A program made the translations under genes and the position numbers. 64,000 nucleotides of DNA from Rhizobacter sp. (GTDB lineage Bacteria > Pseudomonadota > Gammaproteobacteria > Burkholderiales > Burkholderiaceae_C): the NCBI GenBank assembly GCA_025350965.1, contig JANXWV010000084.1, positions 1 through 64,000 of the forward strand, in the 5' to 3' direction. Positions 32,395 to 42,621 of this stretch are shown in pieces. The notes under the pieces were generated by a model. The model ran no database searches. It was not told the DNA's origin and saw only the letters and a program-made list of their open reading frames with translations. Numbering within the stretch: the stretch's first letter is position 1; each line of letters begins with the position of its first letter.

Positions 32395-35300
32395 ACCTCT
32401 CCGCCCCGTTCGTCGGCCGCCCGATCGCGACCGTGCTGCTCACGGTCGGCGTCGCGCTTGCCGGCATCGCGGCGTTCTTCGTGCTGCCGGTGTCGCCGCT
32501 GCCGCAGGTCGACTTCCCGACCATCTCGGTCAGCGCCAGCCTGCCCGGTGGCAGCCCCGAGACCCTGGCCACGAGCGTGGCCACACCGCTGGAGCGCCAC
32601 CTCGGCAGCATCGCCGGCGTGAACGAAATGACGTCGAGCAGCAGCACCGGCTCGGCCCGCGTGACCCTGCAGTTCGACCTGGCACGCAACATCGACGGTG
32701 CGGCGCGCGAGGTGCAGGCGGCCATCAACGCGTCGCGCATCGACCTGCCGGCCACGCTGCGCAGCAACCCGACCTACCGCAAGGCCAACCCGTCTGCGGC
32801 GCCGGTCATCATCCTCGCGCTCACCTCGAAAACGCGCACGCCGGGGCAGATCTTCGAGGCCGTGTCGAACATCGTGAGCCAGCGCCTGGCGCAGGTCGAG
32901 GGCGTGGGCGATGTCGAGATCGGCGGCGGCTCGCTGCCCGCGGTGCGGGTCGAGTTGCTACCGTTCGCGCTGAACCGTTTCGGCATCGGAGGCGAAGACG
33001 TTCGCGCCGCCATCCAGGCCAGCAACGCGAACCGGCCGAAGGGCGCGCTCGAAGAGCCGGGCTCGGGCGGGCGCCGCTGGCAGCTCTACACGCAGGCACC
33101 GGCGCGGCGTGCCGCCGAGTACGCGAACATGGTCGTCGCGTGGCGCGGCGGCGCAGCGGTGCGGCTGGGCGATGTGGCCGAGGTCGTCGATGGTGTCGAG
33201 AACACGCAGACGCTCGGGCTCTTCAACGGGCAGCCGGCCATCGTCATCCTGGTCACGCGCGAGCCCGGCGCCAACATCATCAAGACGGTCGATGGCGTGC
33301 GCGCGCTGTTGCCCGAGCTGCAGGCCCAGCTGCCGGCCGACGTGACGCTGCAGGTCGCCTCCGACAGCACGAATTCCATCCGCGCGTCGCTGCGCGAGAT
33401 CGAGATCACGCTGGTCATCTCCGTGGTGCTGGTGGTGGTGGTGGTCGGCGCGTTCCTGCGCAACGTGCGCGCCACCTTGATCCCGGCGGTGGCCACGGTC
33501 GTTGCGCTGCTGGGCACCTTCGGCGTGATGTACCTGCTCGACTTCTCGCTCAACAACCTCAGCCTGATGGCGCTCACGGTCGCGACCGGCTTCGTCGTCG
33601 ACGACGCCATCGTGGTGCTCGAGAACACCGCGCGCCACATCGAGGCCGGCATGCGCCGCATGGACGCCGCACTGCTCGGCGCGCGCGAGGTCGGCTTCAC
33701 GGTGCTCTCGATCAGCGTGTCGCTGGTGGCGGTGTTCATCCCGCTGCTGTTCATGGCCGGGCAGCCCGGGCGGCTGTTCCGCGAGTTCGCGATCACGCTG
33801 TCGGCGGCGGTGATGATCTCGCTCGTGATCTCGCTCACCACCACGCCGATGATGTGCGCGTGGCTGCTGCCCGAGCCGAGCCGTGGCGACAAGCGCGGTG
33901 CGAACGCAGCGCAGGGTGGGTGGCTGGCGCGCATGGCCGAGCGCGGCTATGCGCGCGTGCTGCGCACCTACGAAGCCAGCCTCGACTGGGCGCTCGCGAG
34001 CCAGTGGCTCGTCATGCTGATCCTGCTCGCGGTGATCGGCTTGAACGTCTATCTTTTCACGCAGGTGCCCAAGGGTTTCTTTCCGCAGCAGGACAGCGGG
34101 CAACTGAACGGCGGCTTGCGCGCCGACCAGAGCATCTCGTCGACCGAGATCGGCAACAAGCTGCGCCAGGTGCTCGATATCATTCGCGCTGATTCGGCCG
34201 TGGACACGGTCGTCGGCTTCACCGGCGGCGGGCGTTCGGGCGGTGGGTTCATGTTCGTGAACCTCAAGCCGCACGGTGGCGGGCAAGGCCAGCGCAAGGA
34301 CGGCGGGCAGGCCGTGATCGCGCGGCTGCGGCCGCAACTCGCAAAGGTCACCGGCCTGTCGGTGTTCCTGGCGCCGGTGCAAGACGTTCGTGCTGGCGGC
34401 CGCGCCAGCAACTCGACCTACCAGTACACGCTGAAGAGCGACAACATCAAGGACCTGAAGACCTGGGCGACAAGGCTGGCCGATGCCATGAGGGGCGCGG
34501 CGTCGATGACCGATGTCGACACCGACCAGGCCGATAACGGCGTCGAAACCATGGTGCAGGTGGACCGTGATTCGGCGGCCCGGCTCGGTGTGACTCCGGC
34601 AGCGGTCGATGCCGCCCTGTACGACGCCTTCGGCCAGCGCCAGGTGGCCACGATCTACGACGAGCTGAACCAGTACCACGTGGTGATGGAATGGCACCCG
34701 CGCTATGCGCAGAGCCCGAATGCGCTGCGCGATGTGAACGTGGCCGCGAAGACGCCGGCCGGCAGCTTGGCGCCGCGAGTGGCGTCCGCGACAGCCAGCA
34801 CGACAGCCAGCACCACGGCCAGCACCACGGCCACGGCGGTGTCCGCCAACCCCGGCTCGCGCGACGCATCGACCGGCAACGCGCTGGCGAACAACGTGAC
34901 CACCCTGGTGCCGCTCGCCGCCATCGCGCGCTTCAGCGAAGAGTCCACGCCCACCGCCATCAACCACCAGGACGGCGAGCTCGCGACCACCATCTCGTTC
35001 AACCTCGCGCCGGGTGCCAGCCTGGCCGACGCGGGCGCCGAGATCGCGCGGGCCGAGGCCGACATCGCGATGCCCACCAACGTGCGCGGCAGCTTCGCCG
35101 GCACGGCGCTGGCGGCGCAGCAGTCGCAGGGTCAGCAAACGCTGCTGATCGTGGCCGCGCTGGTGGTGATCTACCTCGTGCTGGGCATGCTGTACGAAAG
35201 CCTGGTGCACCCGATCACGGTGTTGTCCACGCTGCCCTCGGCGGGCGTTGGCGCGGTGATCGCGCTGATGCTGTTCAAGATGGAGTTCTCGCTGATCGCG

Positions 35301-35690
35301 TTGATCGGCGTGTTCCTGCTGATCGGCATCGTGAAAAAGAACGCCATCCTCATCATCGACTTCGCCCTGGAAGCCGAGCGCGCGCGCGGCCTGAGTGCGT
35401 TCGATGCGGTGCGCGAGGCCTGCCTGCTGCGCTTCCGCCCGATCCTGATGACCACGCTGGCGGCCGCGCTGGGGGCGCTGCCGCTGGCCATCGGCTTCGG
35501 TGAAGGCTCGGAGCTGCGCCAGCCGCTGGGCATCGCGATCATCGGCGGGCTCATCGCCAGCCAGTTGCTGACGCTGCTCACCACGCCGGTCGTCTACCTG
35601 CTGCTCGACAAGTTGCGCCGGCGCGGCGCCGGCGAGCGCAACCTGAGCCGCACCGGCGATGCGCCGCCCCTTCTGGACCACCCGACATGA
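32391..35690 (+). CDS. mdtC: RND efflux inner-membrane pump (MdtC-like)
   Basis: 1099 residues. N-terminus [20 protein letters not shown], pump TM4 [24 protein letters not shown]-like loop and C-terminal [20 protein letters not shown]. Longer than the about 1025-residue norm because of a low-complexity loop near residues 790-830 holding Ala-Ser-Thr-Thr repeats, placed in the periplasmic porter domain just before [20 protein letters not shown] 32391 overlaps the mdtB stop (ATGA) and its own stop overlaps the outer-membrane factor start. Confidence 0.94.
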   Translation: MNLSAPFVGRPIATVLLTVGVALAGIAAFFVLPVSPLPQVDFPTISVSASLPGGSPETLATSVATPLERHLGSIAGVNEMTSSSSTGSARVTLQFDLARNIDGAAREVQAAINASRIDLPATLRSNPTYRKANPSAAPVIILALTSKTRTPGQIFEAVSNIVSQRLAQVEGVGDVEIGGGSLPAVRVELLPFALNRFGIGGEDVRAAIQASNANRPKGALEEPGSGGRRWQLYTQAPARRAAEYANMVVAWRGGAAVRLGDVAEVVDGVENTQTLGLFNGQPAIVILVTREPGANIIKTVDGVRALLPELQAQLPADVTLQVASDSTNSIRASLREIEITLVISVVLVVVVVGAFLRNVRATLIPAVATVVALLGTFGVMYLLDFSLNNLSLMALTVATGFVVDDAIVVLENTARHIEAGMRRMDAALLGAREVGFTVLSISVSLVAVFIPLLFMAGQPGRLFREFAITLSAAVMISLVISLTTTPMMCAWLLPEPSRGDKRGANAAQGGWLARMAERGYARVLRTYEASLDWALASQWLVMLILLAVIGLNVYLFTQVPKGFFPQQDSGQLNGGLRADQSISSTEIGNKLRQVLDIIRADSAVDTVVGFTGGGRSGGGFMFVNLKPHGGGQGQRKDGGQAVIARLRPQLAKVTGLSVFLAPVQDVRAGGRASNSTYQYTLKSDNIKDLKTWATRLADAMRGAASMTDVDTDQADNGVETMVQVDRDSAARLGVTPAAVDAALYDAFGQRQVATIYDELNQYHVVMEWHPRYAQSPNALRDVNVAAKTPAGSLAPRVASATASTTASTTASTTATAVSANPGSRDASTGNALANNVTTLVPLAAIARFSEESTPTAINHQDGELATTISFNLAPGASLADAGAEIARAEADIAMPTNVRGSFAGTALAAQQSQGQQTLLIVAALVVIYLVLGMLYESLVHPITVLSTLPSAGVGAVIALMLFKMEFSLIALIGVFLLIGIVKKNAILIIDFALEAERARGLSAFDAVREACLLRFRPILMTTLAAALGALPLAIGFGEGSELRQPLGIAIIGGLIASQLLTLLTTPVVYLLLDKLRRRGAGERNLSRTGDAPPLLDHPT
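34789..34836 (+). repeat. 12-bp tandem repeat encoding Ala-Ser-Thr-Thr in mdtC
   Basis: About three and a half copies of a 12-bp unit (consensus GCCAGCACCACG) in frame, giving ASTT repeats in a periplasmic loop. Such repeats can change copy number by slippage without shifting the frame. Confidence 0.75.
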
Positions 35691-37099
35691 CGATCTCATC
35701 AGCACGCGTTGCGCGTCGCTCTGCGGCCCTGCTGGCCGCAGCCTTGCTCGGCGCGTGTGCCGTGGGCCCAGACTACCAGCGCCCGGCCGGCGCCGTGCCT
35801 GGCGCCTACAAGGAGGCCCCGCAGGCCGACGCAGGCTGGATGCCGGCGGTACCCGCCGACACGCTGGCGCGCGGCCCGTGGTGGCAGCTGTTCGGTGACG
35901 CCACGCTCGACACGCTGATGCCGCAGGTGGAGGTGTCGAACCAGAACGTGGCTGCGGCCGTGGCCGGGTACGCACAGGCCCGCGCGCTGGTGCGCGAGCA
36001 GCGCGCGGCACTGTTCCCGTCGCTCGCGCTCGACGGCAGCGCCAAGCGCTCGGGCGGCGGCGCGTCGGCCGGTGGGGCGACGGGCCTGCAACTCGGAGTC
36101 GATGCCGCCTGGGCACCCGACCTGTGGGGCCGCCTCGGCCGGACCGTGGCGGGTGCGCGTGCCAGTGCGCAGGCAAGCAATGCCGACCTCGCGGCGGCGC
36201 GCCTGTCGGCGCAGGGCGAACTCGCCACGAACTACTTTTCGCTGCGCGACGCCGACACCGAACTCGGCCTGTTGCGCAGCACCGTCGAAGCCTACGAGCG
36301 CGGCCTGCAGATCACCGGCAACCGCTACGCTGCGGGCATTGCGCCGCGCACCGACGTGTTGCAGGCGCAGACGCAACTGGCCAGTGCGCGCGCCGACCTC
36401 GTCACGCTCACCGCCCAGCGCGCGCAACTCGAACATGCCGTCGCGGTGCTCGTCGGCAAGGCGCCGGCCGAGTTCGCGCTCGCCCCTGCGCCGTGGACGA
36501 TGACGGTGCCGGCCGTGCCGCTCGGCCTGCCGTCGGAATTGCTGCAGCGCCGGCCCGACATCGCCTCGGCCGAGCGCGCGGTGGCGGCGGCGAACGAGCA
36601 GATCGGCGTCCAGCGCGCGGCGTACTTCCCGAGCCTCACGCTGTCGGGCTCGATCGGCAATGCGGGCAGCCGTGTGGCCGACCTGTTCGGTGCATCGACG
36701 AGCCTGTGGGCACTGGGGCTGTCGGCCGCGCAGACGCTGTTCGATGCCGGTGCCACGCAGGCCCGCGTGGCCAGCGCCGAAGCCGCGCGCGACGCCGCCG
36801 TTGCACGCTACCGGCAGACCGTGCTGCAAGCGTTCCAGAGCGTCGAGAACCAGCTCTCGACAACGCGCTCGCTGGCCGAGCAGGCTGGCCTGCGCTTTGA
36901 TGCGTCTGAGGCCGCCGACCTGACCGAGCAGCAGCTGCGCAACCGCTACCAGGCCGGCCAAGTCAGCTACACCGACGTGGTCACCGCACAGGCTTCGGCA
37001 CTCAACGCGCGCCGCACGCTGGCGCAACTGGCGGCGAACCGGCAGGCGGCGGCCATCGCGCTGATCCAGGCGCTGGGTGGGGGCTGGCAGGCGCCGTAG
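35687..37099 (+). CDS. Outer-membrane efflux lipoprotein (NodT/TolC family)
   Basis: 470 residues with a lipoprotein signal (LLAAALLGACAVGPDYQRP; lipid Cys about residue 24). Family features: GPWWQLFGDATLDTLM, LGVDAAWAPDLWGRLGR, NRYAAGIAPRTDVLQAQTQL, ELLQRRPDIASAERAVAAAN, GVQRAAYFPSLTLSGSIGN and, in the second repeat, RNRYQAGQVSYTDVVTAQ. It forms the trimeric exit duct for the MdtABC pump. It is the last gene of the operon, overlapping mdtC by 4 bp. Confidence 0.93.
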   Translation: MTISSARVARRSAALLAAALLGACAVGPDYQRPAGAVPGAYKEAPQADAGWMPAVPADTLARGPWWQLFGDATLDTLMPQVEVSNQNVAAAVAGYAQARALVREQRAALFPSLALDGSAKRSGGGASAGGATGLQLGVDAAWAPDLWGRLGRTVAGARASAQASNADLAAARLSAQGELATNYFSLRDADTELGLLRSTVEAYERGLQITGNRYAAGIAPRTDVLQAQTQLASARADLVTLTAQRAQLEHAVAVLVGKAPAEFALAPAPWTMTVPAVPLGLPSELLQRRPDIASAERAVAAANEQIGVQRAAYFPSLTLSGSIGNAGSRVADLFGASTSLWALGLSAAQTLFDAGATQARVASAEAARDAAVARYRQTVLQAFQSVENQLSTTRSLAEQAGLRFDASEAADLTEQQLRNRYQAGQVSYTDVVTAQASALNARRTLAQLAANRQAAAIALIQALGGGWQAP

Positions 37100-37203
37100 C
37101 GGAGCACGCTGCGCTCGCTGCGGTGCAGCATGTATCGAAACACCCTAGGCAGGCGCCGCGCGCGCTCCGTCAGAATCCTCCGCAGTTTCCCGGAAGGTGC
37201 TTG

Positions 37204-38877
37204 ATGGAAAAGACGTGGCTGAAGCAGTACCCCGCCGGCGTGCCGGCGACCATCGATGTCGAGCAGTACAGCTCGCTGGTGGCGCTGCTCGATGAAAGCT
37301 TCAAGAAGTACGGCCCGCGCACGGCCTATCGCTTCATGGGCAAGACGATCACGTTCGCGCAGGTCGACGAGGCCTCGCGTGCGCTCGGCGCCTACCTGCA
37401 GGCGCAAGGCCTGCAAAAGGGCGACCGCGTGGCCATCATGATGCCCAACGTGCCGCAGTACCCGGTGGCGGTGGCGGCCATCCTGCGGGCCGGCGGCGTG
37501 GTCGTGAACGTGAACCCGCTGTACACCCCGCGCGAACTCGAACACCAGCTCAAGGACTCGGGCGCCAAGATCATCATCATGGTCGAGAACTTCGCGACCA
37601 CGCTGCAGCAGGTGCTCGCTGCAGTGCCCTCGAAGACGGTCATTCTCACGGCGCTCGGCGACATGCTCGGCTTCCCGAAGTCGCTGGTCGTCAACTACGT
37701 GGTGCGCAAGGTGAAGAAGATGGTGCCGCCGTTCAGCCTCCCCGGCGCGGTGACCTTCAACGATGCGATCTCGCAAGGCCGCGGCAAGAGCTTCAAGCCC
37801 GCGACCGTCGGGCCCGACGACATCGCGGTGCTGCAATACACCGGCGGCACCACCGGGGTGAGCAAGGGCGCCGTGCTGCTGCACCGCACCCTCGTTGCCA
37901 ACATCCTGCAGGCCGAAGCCTGGTACCAGCCGGCGCTGAAGAAGATCCCCGCTGGCGAGCAGTTGGTGACGATCTGCGCGCTGCCGATTTATCACATCTT
38001 CGGCTTCAACACGAACATGATGCTGAGCATGCGCATGGGCGGAGCGAACATCCTGATCGCCAACCCGCGTGACTTGCCGAGCGTGTTCAAGGAGCTGCAG
38101 GGCCAGAAATTCCACAGCTTCCCGGCAGTCAACACCCTGTTCCAGGCGATGGCCAACCACCCCGACTTCGCAAGCGTCGACTGGAGCGGCCTGCTCATCT
38201 CGGTGGGCGGCGGCATGGCGGTGCAAAGTGCGACGGCGAAGCTGTGGCTCGAGAAGACCGGCTGCCCCATCGTCGAAGGCTACGGCCTGAGCGAAACGTC
38301 GCCGTCCGCCACCTGCAACCCGGTGGACAGCACGGCCTACAGCGGCAACATCGGCCTGCCGATGCCCAACACCGAACTGAAGCTGCTCGACGACGACGGC
38401 GCCGAGGTGCCGCAAGGCACGCCGGGCGAGATCGCGATCAAGGGCCCGCAGGTGATGGCCGGCTACTGGCAGCGCCCCGACGAGACCGAGAAGGTCATGA
38501 CGGCCGACGGCTTCTTCCGCACCGGCGACATCGGCACCGTCGACGAGCGCGGCTACTTCAAGATCGTGGACCGCAAGAAAGACATGATCCTGGTGAGCGG
38601 CTTCAACGTCTACCCGAACGAGGTCGAAGACGTGGTCACACAGATGCCTGGCATCCTCGAATGCGCAGCCGTGGGCATCCCTGATGCGAAGGCGGGCGAG
38701 GCCGTCAAGCTCGTGATCGTGCGCAGCAACCCCGCCGTGACCGAGGCCGACGTGCGCGCGTATTGCGAAGCCAACCTGACCGGCTACAAGCGGCCGAAAC
38801 TGGTTGAGTTCCGCACCGATCTGCCGAAAACGAACGTAGGCAAGATCCTGCGGCGCGAACTGCGCGACAAGACCTGA
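37204..38877 (+). CDS. fadD: Long-chain fatty acid-CoA ligase
   Basis: 557 residues. AMP-binding P-loop IAVLQYTGGTTGVSKGAVLL, the ALPIYHIFGFNTNMMLS region, EGYGLSETSPSATCNPV (A5 motif), RTGDIGTVDERGYFKIVDR with DMILVSGFNVYPNEVEDV (A7-A8) and the catalytic Lys in LPKTNVGKILRRELRD (A10). FadD activates fatty acids for beta-oxidation at the inner face of the membrane. GGAAGG lies 8 nt before ATG. It is a separate unit about 100 bp after the efflux operon. Confidence 0.95.
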   Translation: MEKTWLKQYPAGVPATIDVEQYSSLVALLDESFKKYGPRTAYRFMGKTITFAQVDEASRALGAYLQAQGLQKGDRVAIMMPNVPQYPVAVAAILRAGGVVVNVNPLYTPRELEHQLKDSGAKIIIMVENFATTLQQVLAAVPSKTVILTALGDMLGFPKSLVVNYVVRKVKKMVPPFSLPGAVTFNDAISQGRGKSFKPATVGPDDIAVLQYTGGTTGVSKGAVLLHRTLVANILQAEAWYQPALKKIPAGEQLVTICALPIYHIFGFNTNMMLSMRMGGANILIANPRDLPSVFKELQGQKFHSFPAVNTLFQAMANHPDFASVDWSGLLISVGGGMAVQSATAKLWLEKTGCPIVEGYGLSETSPSATCNPVDSTAYSGNIGLPMPNTELKLLDDDGAEVPQGTPGEIAIKGPQVMAGYWQRPDETEKVMTADGFFRTGDIGTVDERGYFKIVDRKKDMILVSGFNVYPNEVEDVVTQMPGILECAAVGIPDAKAGEAVKLVIVRSNPAVTEADVRAYCEANLTGYKRPKLVEFRTDLPKTNVGKILRRELRDKT

Positions 38878-38880
38878 TCG

Positions 38881-38937
38881 ACCGCACTGCCGGTCCGTGC
38901 GGTATGCGGCAGACGCCGCGCACCGTGTGTCGTCTGC
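38881..38937. terminator. Two tandem hairpins after fadD
   Basis: ACCGCAC (38881-38887) pairs with GTGCGGT (38897-38903), and GCAGACG (38909-38915) pairs with CGTCTGC (38931-38937). They start 4 bp after the fadD stop. No U-tract, so termination is possible but not certain. Confidence 0.45.
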
Positions 38938-39050
38938 ACCGACTTCGTGTGCGCAATCACACGAATCGTGGGGTGGCTTGCTGATACATTGCCCTCCTAC
39001 AAAACGCGGCCCCACAAGGGCACAGCGGCAGGCGTCTACGGGAAATATTC

Positions 39051-39572
39051 GTGATCTGGATCAAGACCGACGCGGGGCGAGTTGAAATGCAGGCGCGCGC
39101 ACTCGTGAAAGAGCGCGCCCAACGCAACCTGCTGCTGGTGATCGACGGCGTCAAGTCCGAAGAGATGCTGCTCGCGAACCTCGCCGGCATCACGGCCACC
39201 GACTTCCAGAGCTTGCGCTCGCTCGGGCTGATTGCGGTGCTGCCGCCCTCGTCGTCGCGCAGCTCCGCTGCCACGCAGCCCCCGTCACCGCGCCCTGCCG
39301 GCACCAGCCCGCCGACCCCTGCACCCGTGCCATCGCCGGTGCCATCGCCGGTGCAAGACGCACCGCTCGACTACGGCGCGTTCACCGCCACGCTCACGCA
39401 GATGATCTCGAAGGAGCTCGGCCTGCGGGGCTTCGTGCTCACGCTCGCGGTCGAGAAAGCCGGCACCATCGAAGAGTTGCAGGCGGTGGCGCAGCGCACC
39501 ATTGCACAGATCGGGGACCGCAAGGGCGAGGCCGCTGCGGCTGCGGCACGGCGCGCGCTGTACGGCGCCTGA
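39051..39572 (+). CDS. Hypothetical protein with Pro-rich linker
   Basis: 173 residues, no family I can name with certainty. The N-terminal domain (about 1-65: IKTDAGRVEMQARALVKERA, NLLLVIDGVKSEEMLLANL, DFQSLRSLGLIAVL) resembles a small winged-helix-like domain found in Burkholderiales proteins. A Pro/Ser linker (about 66-105) follows, then a helical C-terminal domain (LDYGAFTATLTQMISKELGL to the end) with an Ala-rich tail. Start GTG 39051 is preceded by GGGA; an ATG 12 codons later is the alternative. Not secreted by appearance. Confidence 0.65.
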   Translation: MIWIKTDAGRVEMQARALVKERAQRNLLLVIDGVKSEEMLLANLAGITATDFQSLRSLGLIAVLPPSSSRSSAATQPPSPRPAGTSPPTPAPVPSPVPSPVQDAPLDYGAFTATLTQMISKELGLRGFVLTLAVEKAGTIEELQAVAQRTIAQIGDRKGEAAAAAARRALYGA

Positions 39573-39609
39573 CTTCGCCCGCCCGCTCGCCTGTCAGCGC
39601 GTCGGGCCG

Positions 39610-40563
39610 TCAGCCCGGCAGCAACGCGAGCCGAGCTCGCCTTGAATCAAACCAGGCCGTGAGGCTGGCATCGCCGAACGCGGCGGCCAAGGTGTTCGCT
39701 TGCGCCGTTGCGGCCGATGCCTCGTCGATCAGGCCCGACGCGAGGCACGCATGCGCGCGCTCCAGTTCGACGAATGCACGGTCCACGTTTTCGGCGTGGT
39801 GGGTGTCGTGCGCATCGAGCAGCGCGAGCGCCTTGAGGGCGTGTGTGCGGGCCGCAGCCGCATCGCCCAGTGCATTGCCGACCATCGCCAGCAGGTAGAG
39901 CGCGCGCTCTTCGTTCACCCATGTGCCGGCGCGTTGCCAGAAGCGGTGCGCCAGCTCGGCGCTGGCCTGCAGCGCGGCGCCCAGGCCGGGCACGCGCAGG
40001 TCGGCGAGTGCACGGTCTTGCAGGCCGCTTGCGATGTTGTTGAGGCAGGTGGCGGCTGCAGCGTCGATCGCACAGGCCTCGCCCCAGGCGGCTTCGCCGA
40101 AGGGCGCGATGGCTGCCGTCGTCAGGCGCGCGGCTTCAGCCGCGTTCGATGCGGGCACTTGGTACATCGCAGCGCTGAGTGCGATCACGTGGAGCGCCTG
40201 CGCGACTGGCACCGCATTGGCCTCGGCATACGCGGCGGCGGCGCGCTCGAGGCTCGCGGCATCACCGGCCGCCGCTGCGGCGGCGCCGGCCTGGCGCCAC
40301 AGCACCGCAGGCGGCGATGGCAACGCCAGCAGCTGCTGCTGGCGTTGCAAGGCTTCCGGCCACGCGCCGAGCTTTTCGCCGAGCACGTGGTTCAGCAGGA
40401 AGGCGTAAGAGGGCAGCTTGTCGGCCGGCAGCGCGGCCGGCTCGATGCGCCGCAACAGCGTGGCGCCGCGCGGCACGTCGGCGTCGTGGCAGGCGTTGGC
40501 TTCGTCCAGCATGTCGACGGGCGTGCGGGGATCGGTGTCGGTGTCGGTGTCGGCGTCACTCAT
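39610..40563 (-). CDS. Hypothetical TPR-like helical protein
   Basis: 317 residues. After a repetitive start (DADTDTDTDPRTP, encoded by short tandem repeats at about 40530-40557) the protein is Ala-rich and all-helical, with spacing typical of degenerate TPR repeats (for example AEANAVPVAQALHVIALSAA, ERALYLLAMVGNALGDAAAA, VELERAHACLASGLIDEASA). No signal peptide or membrane segment. It is convergent with the gene before it and divergent from rsmE. A scaffold role is a guess. Confidence 0.65.
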   Translation of the reverse strand: MSDADTDTDTDPRTPVDMLDEANACHDADVPRGATLLRRIEPAALPADKLPSYAFLLNHVLGEKLGAWPEALQRQQQLLALPSPPAVLWRQAGAAAAAAGDAASLERAAAAYAEANAVPVAQALHVIALSAAMYQVPASNAAEAARLTTAAIAPFGEAAWGEACAIDAAAATCLNNIASGLQDRALADLRVPGLGAALQASAELAHRFWQRAGTWVNEERALYLLAMVGNALGDAAAARTHALKALALLDAHDTHHAENVDRAFVELERAHACLASGLIDEASAATAQANTLAAAFGDASLTAWFDSRRARLALLPG

Positions 40564-40624
40564 GGTCGGTCTCTCTGGCTGACCCGCATCAGGCCGACCA
40601 CTCTACATCGGGCACACTCGCCGC

Positions 40625-41434
40625 ATGCCTGCGCGCTTCTTCTTCGACCACCCTTTGCACGCAGACGCGGGGCTCGATTTGCCGCCCGGTGCAGCGCGTC
40701 ATGTGCAGGTCCTGCGCTTGCAGCCCGGTGTGATCATCACGCTGTTCAACGGTGCCGGCGGCGAGTGGGCTGCGCGCATCGAGCGCATCGGCCGCAGCAG
40801 CGTGGCGGTGCGCATCGAGGCGCATTCGGCGGTCGACCGCGAGCTGCCGCTGGCGGTGACGCTGGCGCTCGGCATGCCAGCCAACGACCGCATGGACACG
40901 GTCGTCGAGAAGGCCACCGAACTCGGCGTGGCGGTGCTGCAGCCGCTGCACTGCGAGCGGTCGGTGCTGCGGCTGACCGGCGAACGCGCGCAGAAGAAGG
41001 TCGCGCACTGGCAGGCGGTGGCGGTGGCGGCGTGCGAACAAAGCGGGCGCACCCGGGTGCCGCGCGTCGAGCCGGTCCGCAGCCTCGGCGAATGGCTGGG
41101 CGGTCTGGGCGCAGTGGGTGTCACACGACGTGAACAACGGTGGGTGCTGAGCTTGCGCGAGGCTGCGGCAGGCGCAGCAGCGGGCGCTGGCCCGACGGCT
41201 CGACCCAGCGCGTGCGTGCCGGCCCTGCTGTGCCTCAGCGGCCCGGAAGGCGGCCTCGCGCCGGCCGAGGAAGACGCGGCTGTGGCCGCCGGCTTCAGCC
41301 CACTGTCGCTCGGCCCGCGCGTGCTGCGCGCCGACACAGCCCCGCTGGCCTTGCTGGCGCACCTGGCCCAACTTGCACAGCCCGAACCGCTCGCGCAGGG
41401 TGCTCTGCGCTCATCACACCCACCCGTCGAATGA
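40625..41434 (+). CDS. rsmE: 16S rRNA (uracil1498-N3)-methyltransferase
   Basis: 269 residues. N-terminal PUA-like domain (MPARFFFDHPLH, LPPGAARHVQVLRLQPGV, ITLFNGAGGEWAARI), then the SPOUT fold: MDTVVEKATELGVAVLQPLH, WQAVAVAACEQSGRTRVPRV and the knot signature LLCLSGPEGGLAPAEEDAAV, GPRVLRADTAPLALLAHL. It methylates U1498 of 16S rRNA. It is longer than the usual about 245 residues through an Ala-rich insert (about 179-196) and a C-terminal tail. Its stop overlaps the ATG of the MFS gene. Confidence 0.94.
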   Translation: MPARFFFDHPLHADAGLDLPPGAARHVQVLRLQPGVIITLFNGAGGEWAARIERIGRSSVAVRIEAHSAVDRELPLAVTLALGMPANDRMDTVVEKATELGVAVLQPLHCERSVLRLTGERAQKKVAHWQAVAVAACEQSGRTRVPRVEPVRSLGEWLGGLGAVGVTRREQRWVLSLREAAAGAAAGAGPTARPSACVPALLCLSGPEGGLAPAEEDAAVAAGFSPLSLGPRVLRADTAPLALLAHLAQLAQPEPLAQGALRSSHPPVE

Positions 41435-42609
41435 ACCTTCAGTTGCTCTTGCTCACGCTGTGCCAGGGCATGTTCCTGACCAACAACGTCGCGTTCATCG
41501 CGATCAACGGCCTCGTCGGCTTGAGCCTCGCGCCGAGCCCGTGGATGGCCACGCTGCCAGTCACCGGCTACGTGGCCGGTGGCGCGCTGTGCGCTGGCCT
41601 GGTGGCCCGGCACCAGCGCGCCTGGGGGCGCCGGCGCGCCTTCCAGGCCGGGCTGGTGATGGCGATGTTCACCACCGGCCTGTGCGCCTATGCGGCGGTG
41701 AACCATCACTTCTGGCTGCTCGTGGCGGCGACGATGCTCGCGGGCTACTACAACGCCAATGCCGGGCTGTACCGCTTTGCCGCGACCGAACTGGTGGCGC
41801 CGGCGTTCAAGGAACGCGCGATCTCATGGGTGCTGGCCGGCGGCATCATCGGCGCGGTGGCCGGGCCGAACCTGGCCAGCGCCACGCGCGACGCCCTGCC
41901 GGTGGCATTTGCCGGCGCCTACGCGGCGCTGGTCTTTGTGGCGCTGATGGCGCTCGTCGTGATCTCGTTCGTGCGCTTCCCGCCGTTGCCCAAGCCCACG
42001 CTGGCCCAGCCCGGCCGGCCGCTGCGCGAGATCGCGCGCCAGCCGGTGTTCATCGTCGCGGTCATCGGCTGTGCGCTTGGCTACGGCGTGATGAACCTGC
42101 TGATGGCGGCCACGCCGATCGCCATGTCGCAATGCGCACACCCGTTCAAGAGCACGGCGCTGGTGCTCGAATGGCACGTGCTGGGCATGTTCGTGCCGAG
42201 CTTCTTCACCGGCTCGCTCATCAAGCGCTTCGGCTGTCTGCCGGTGATGGGCGTTGGCGTGGTGCTGAACGCGGTGTGCATCGCGGTCGCGCTCTCGGGC
42301 GTCGAGTTGATGCAGTTCATCATCGCTTTGCTGGCACTCGGCGTGGGCTGGAACTTCCTCTTCATCGGCGGCACCACACTGTTCACGCAGGCTTACCGAC
42401 CGGAAGAAAAGACCACCGCCCAGGCCGCGATGGACACCGTGATCTTCAGCACCATGACGCTCACCTCGTTCAGTTCGGGAGCGCTCGTCACGACCAGCGG
42501 CTGGACCTGGTTGAACCTTGGCTCCATCGTGCCGGTTCTTCTCACCGGCGCGGCCTTGCTGTGGCTTGCGCTACGACCCCGCGTTGCCCAGAATCGGGCG
42601 TCAACCTGA
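41431..42609 (+). CDS. MFS transporter
   Basis: 392 residues with about 12 hydrophobic helices in two halves. LCQGMFLTNNVAFIAINGLV opens the first half, the loop RHQRAWGRRRAFQAG is the usual cytoplasmic MFS motif A equivalent, and FTQAYRPEEKTTAQAAMDTV lies between TM10 and TM11. No substrate family can be read out. ATG 41431 overlaps the rsmE stop by 4 bp (ATGA), so the transporter is translated with a housekeeping enzyme. Confidence 0.85.
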   Translation: MNLQLLLLTLCQGMFLTNNVAFIAINGLVGLSLAPSPWMATLPVTGYVAGGALCAGLVARHQRAWGRRRAFQAGLVMAMFTTGLCAYAAVNHHFWLLVAATMLAGYYNANAGLYRFAATELVAPAFKERAISWVLAGGIIGAVAGPNLASATRDALPVAFAGAYAALVFVALMALVVISFVRFPPLPKPTLAQPGRPLREIARQPVFIVAVIGCALGYGVMNLLMAATPIAMSQCAHPFKSTALVLEWHVLGMFVPSFFTGSLIKRFGCLPVMGVGVVLNAVCIAVALSGVELMQFIIALLALGVGWNFLFIGGTTLFTQAYRPEEKTTAQAAMDTVIFSTMTLTSFSSGALVTTSGWTWLNLGSIVPVLLTGAALLWLALRPRVAQNRAST

Positions 42610-42621
42610 GGAGTCGTGACC

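Noticed and set aside
32958-36176. 1072-codon open frame on the minus strand
   Set aside because: Antisense of mdtC and the outer-membrane factor; composition-driven.
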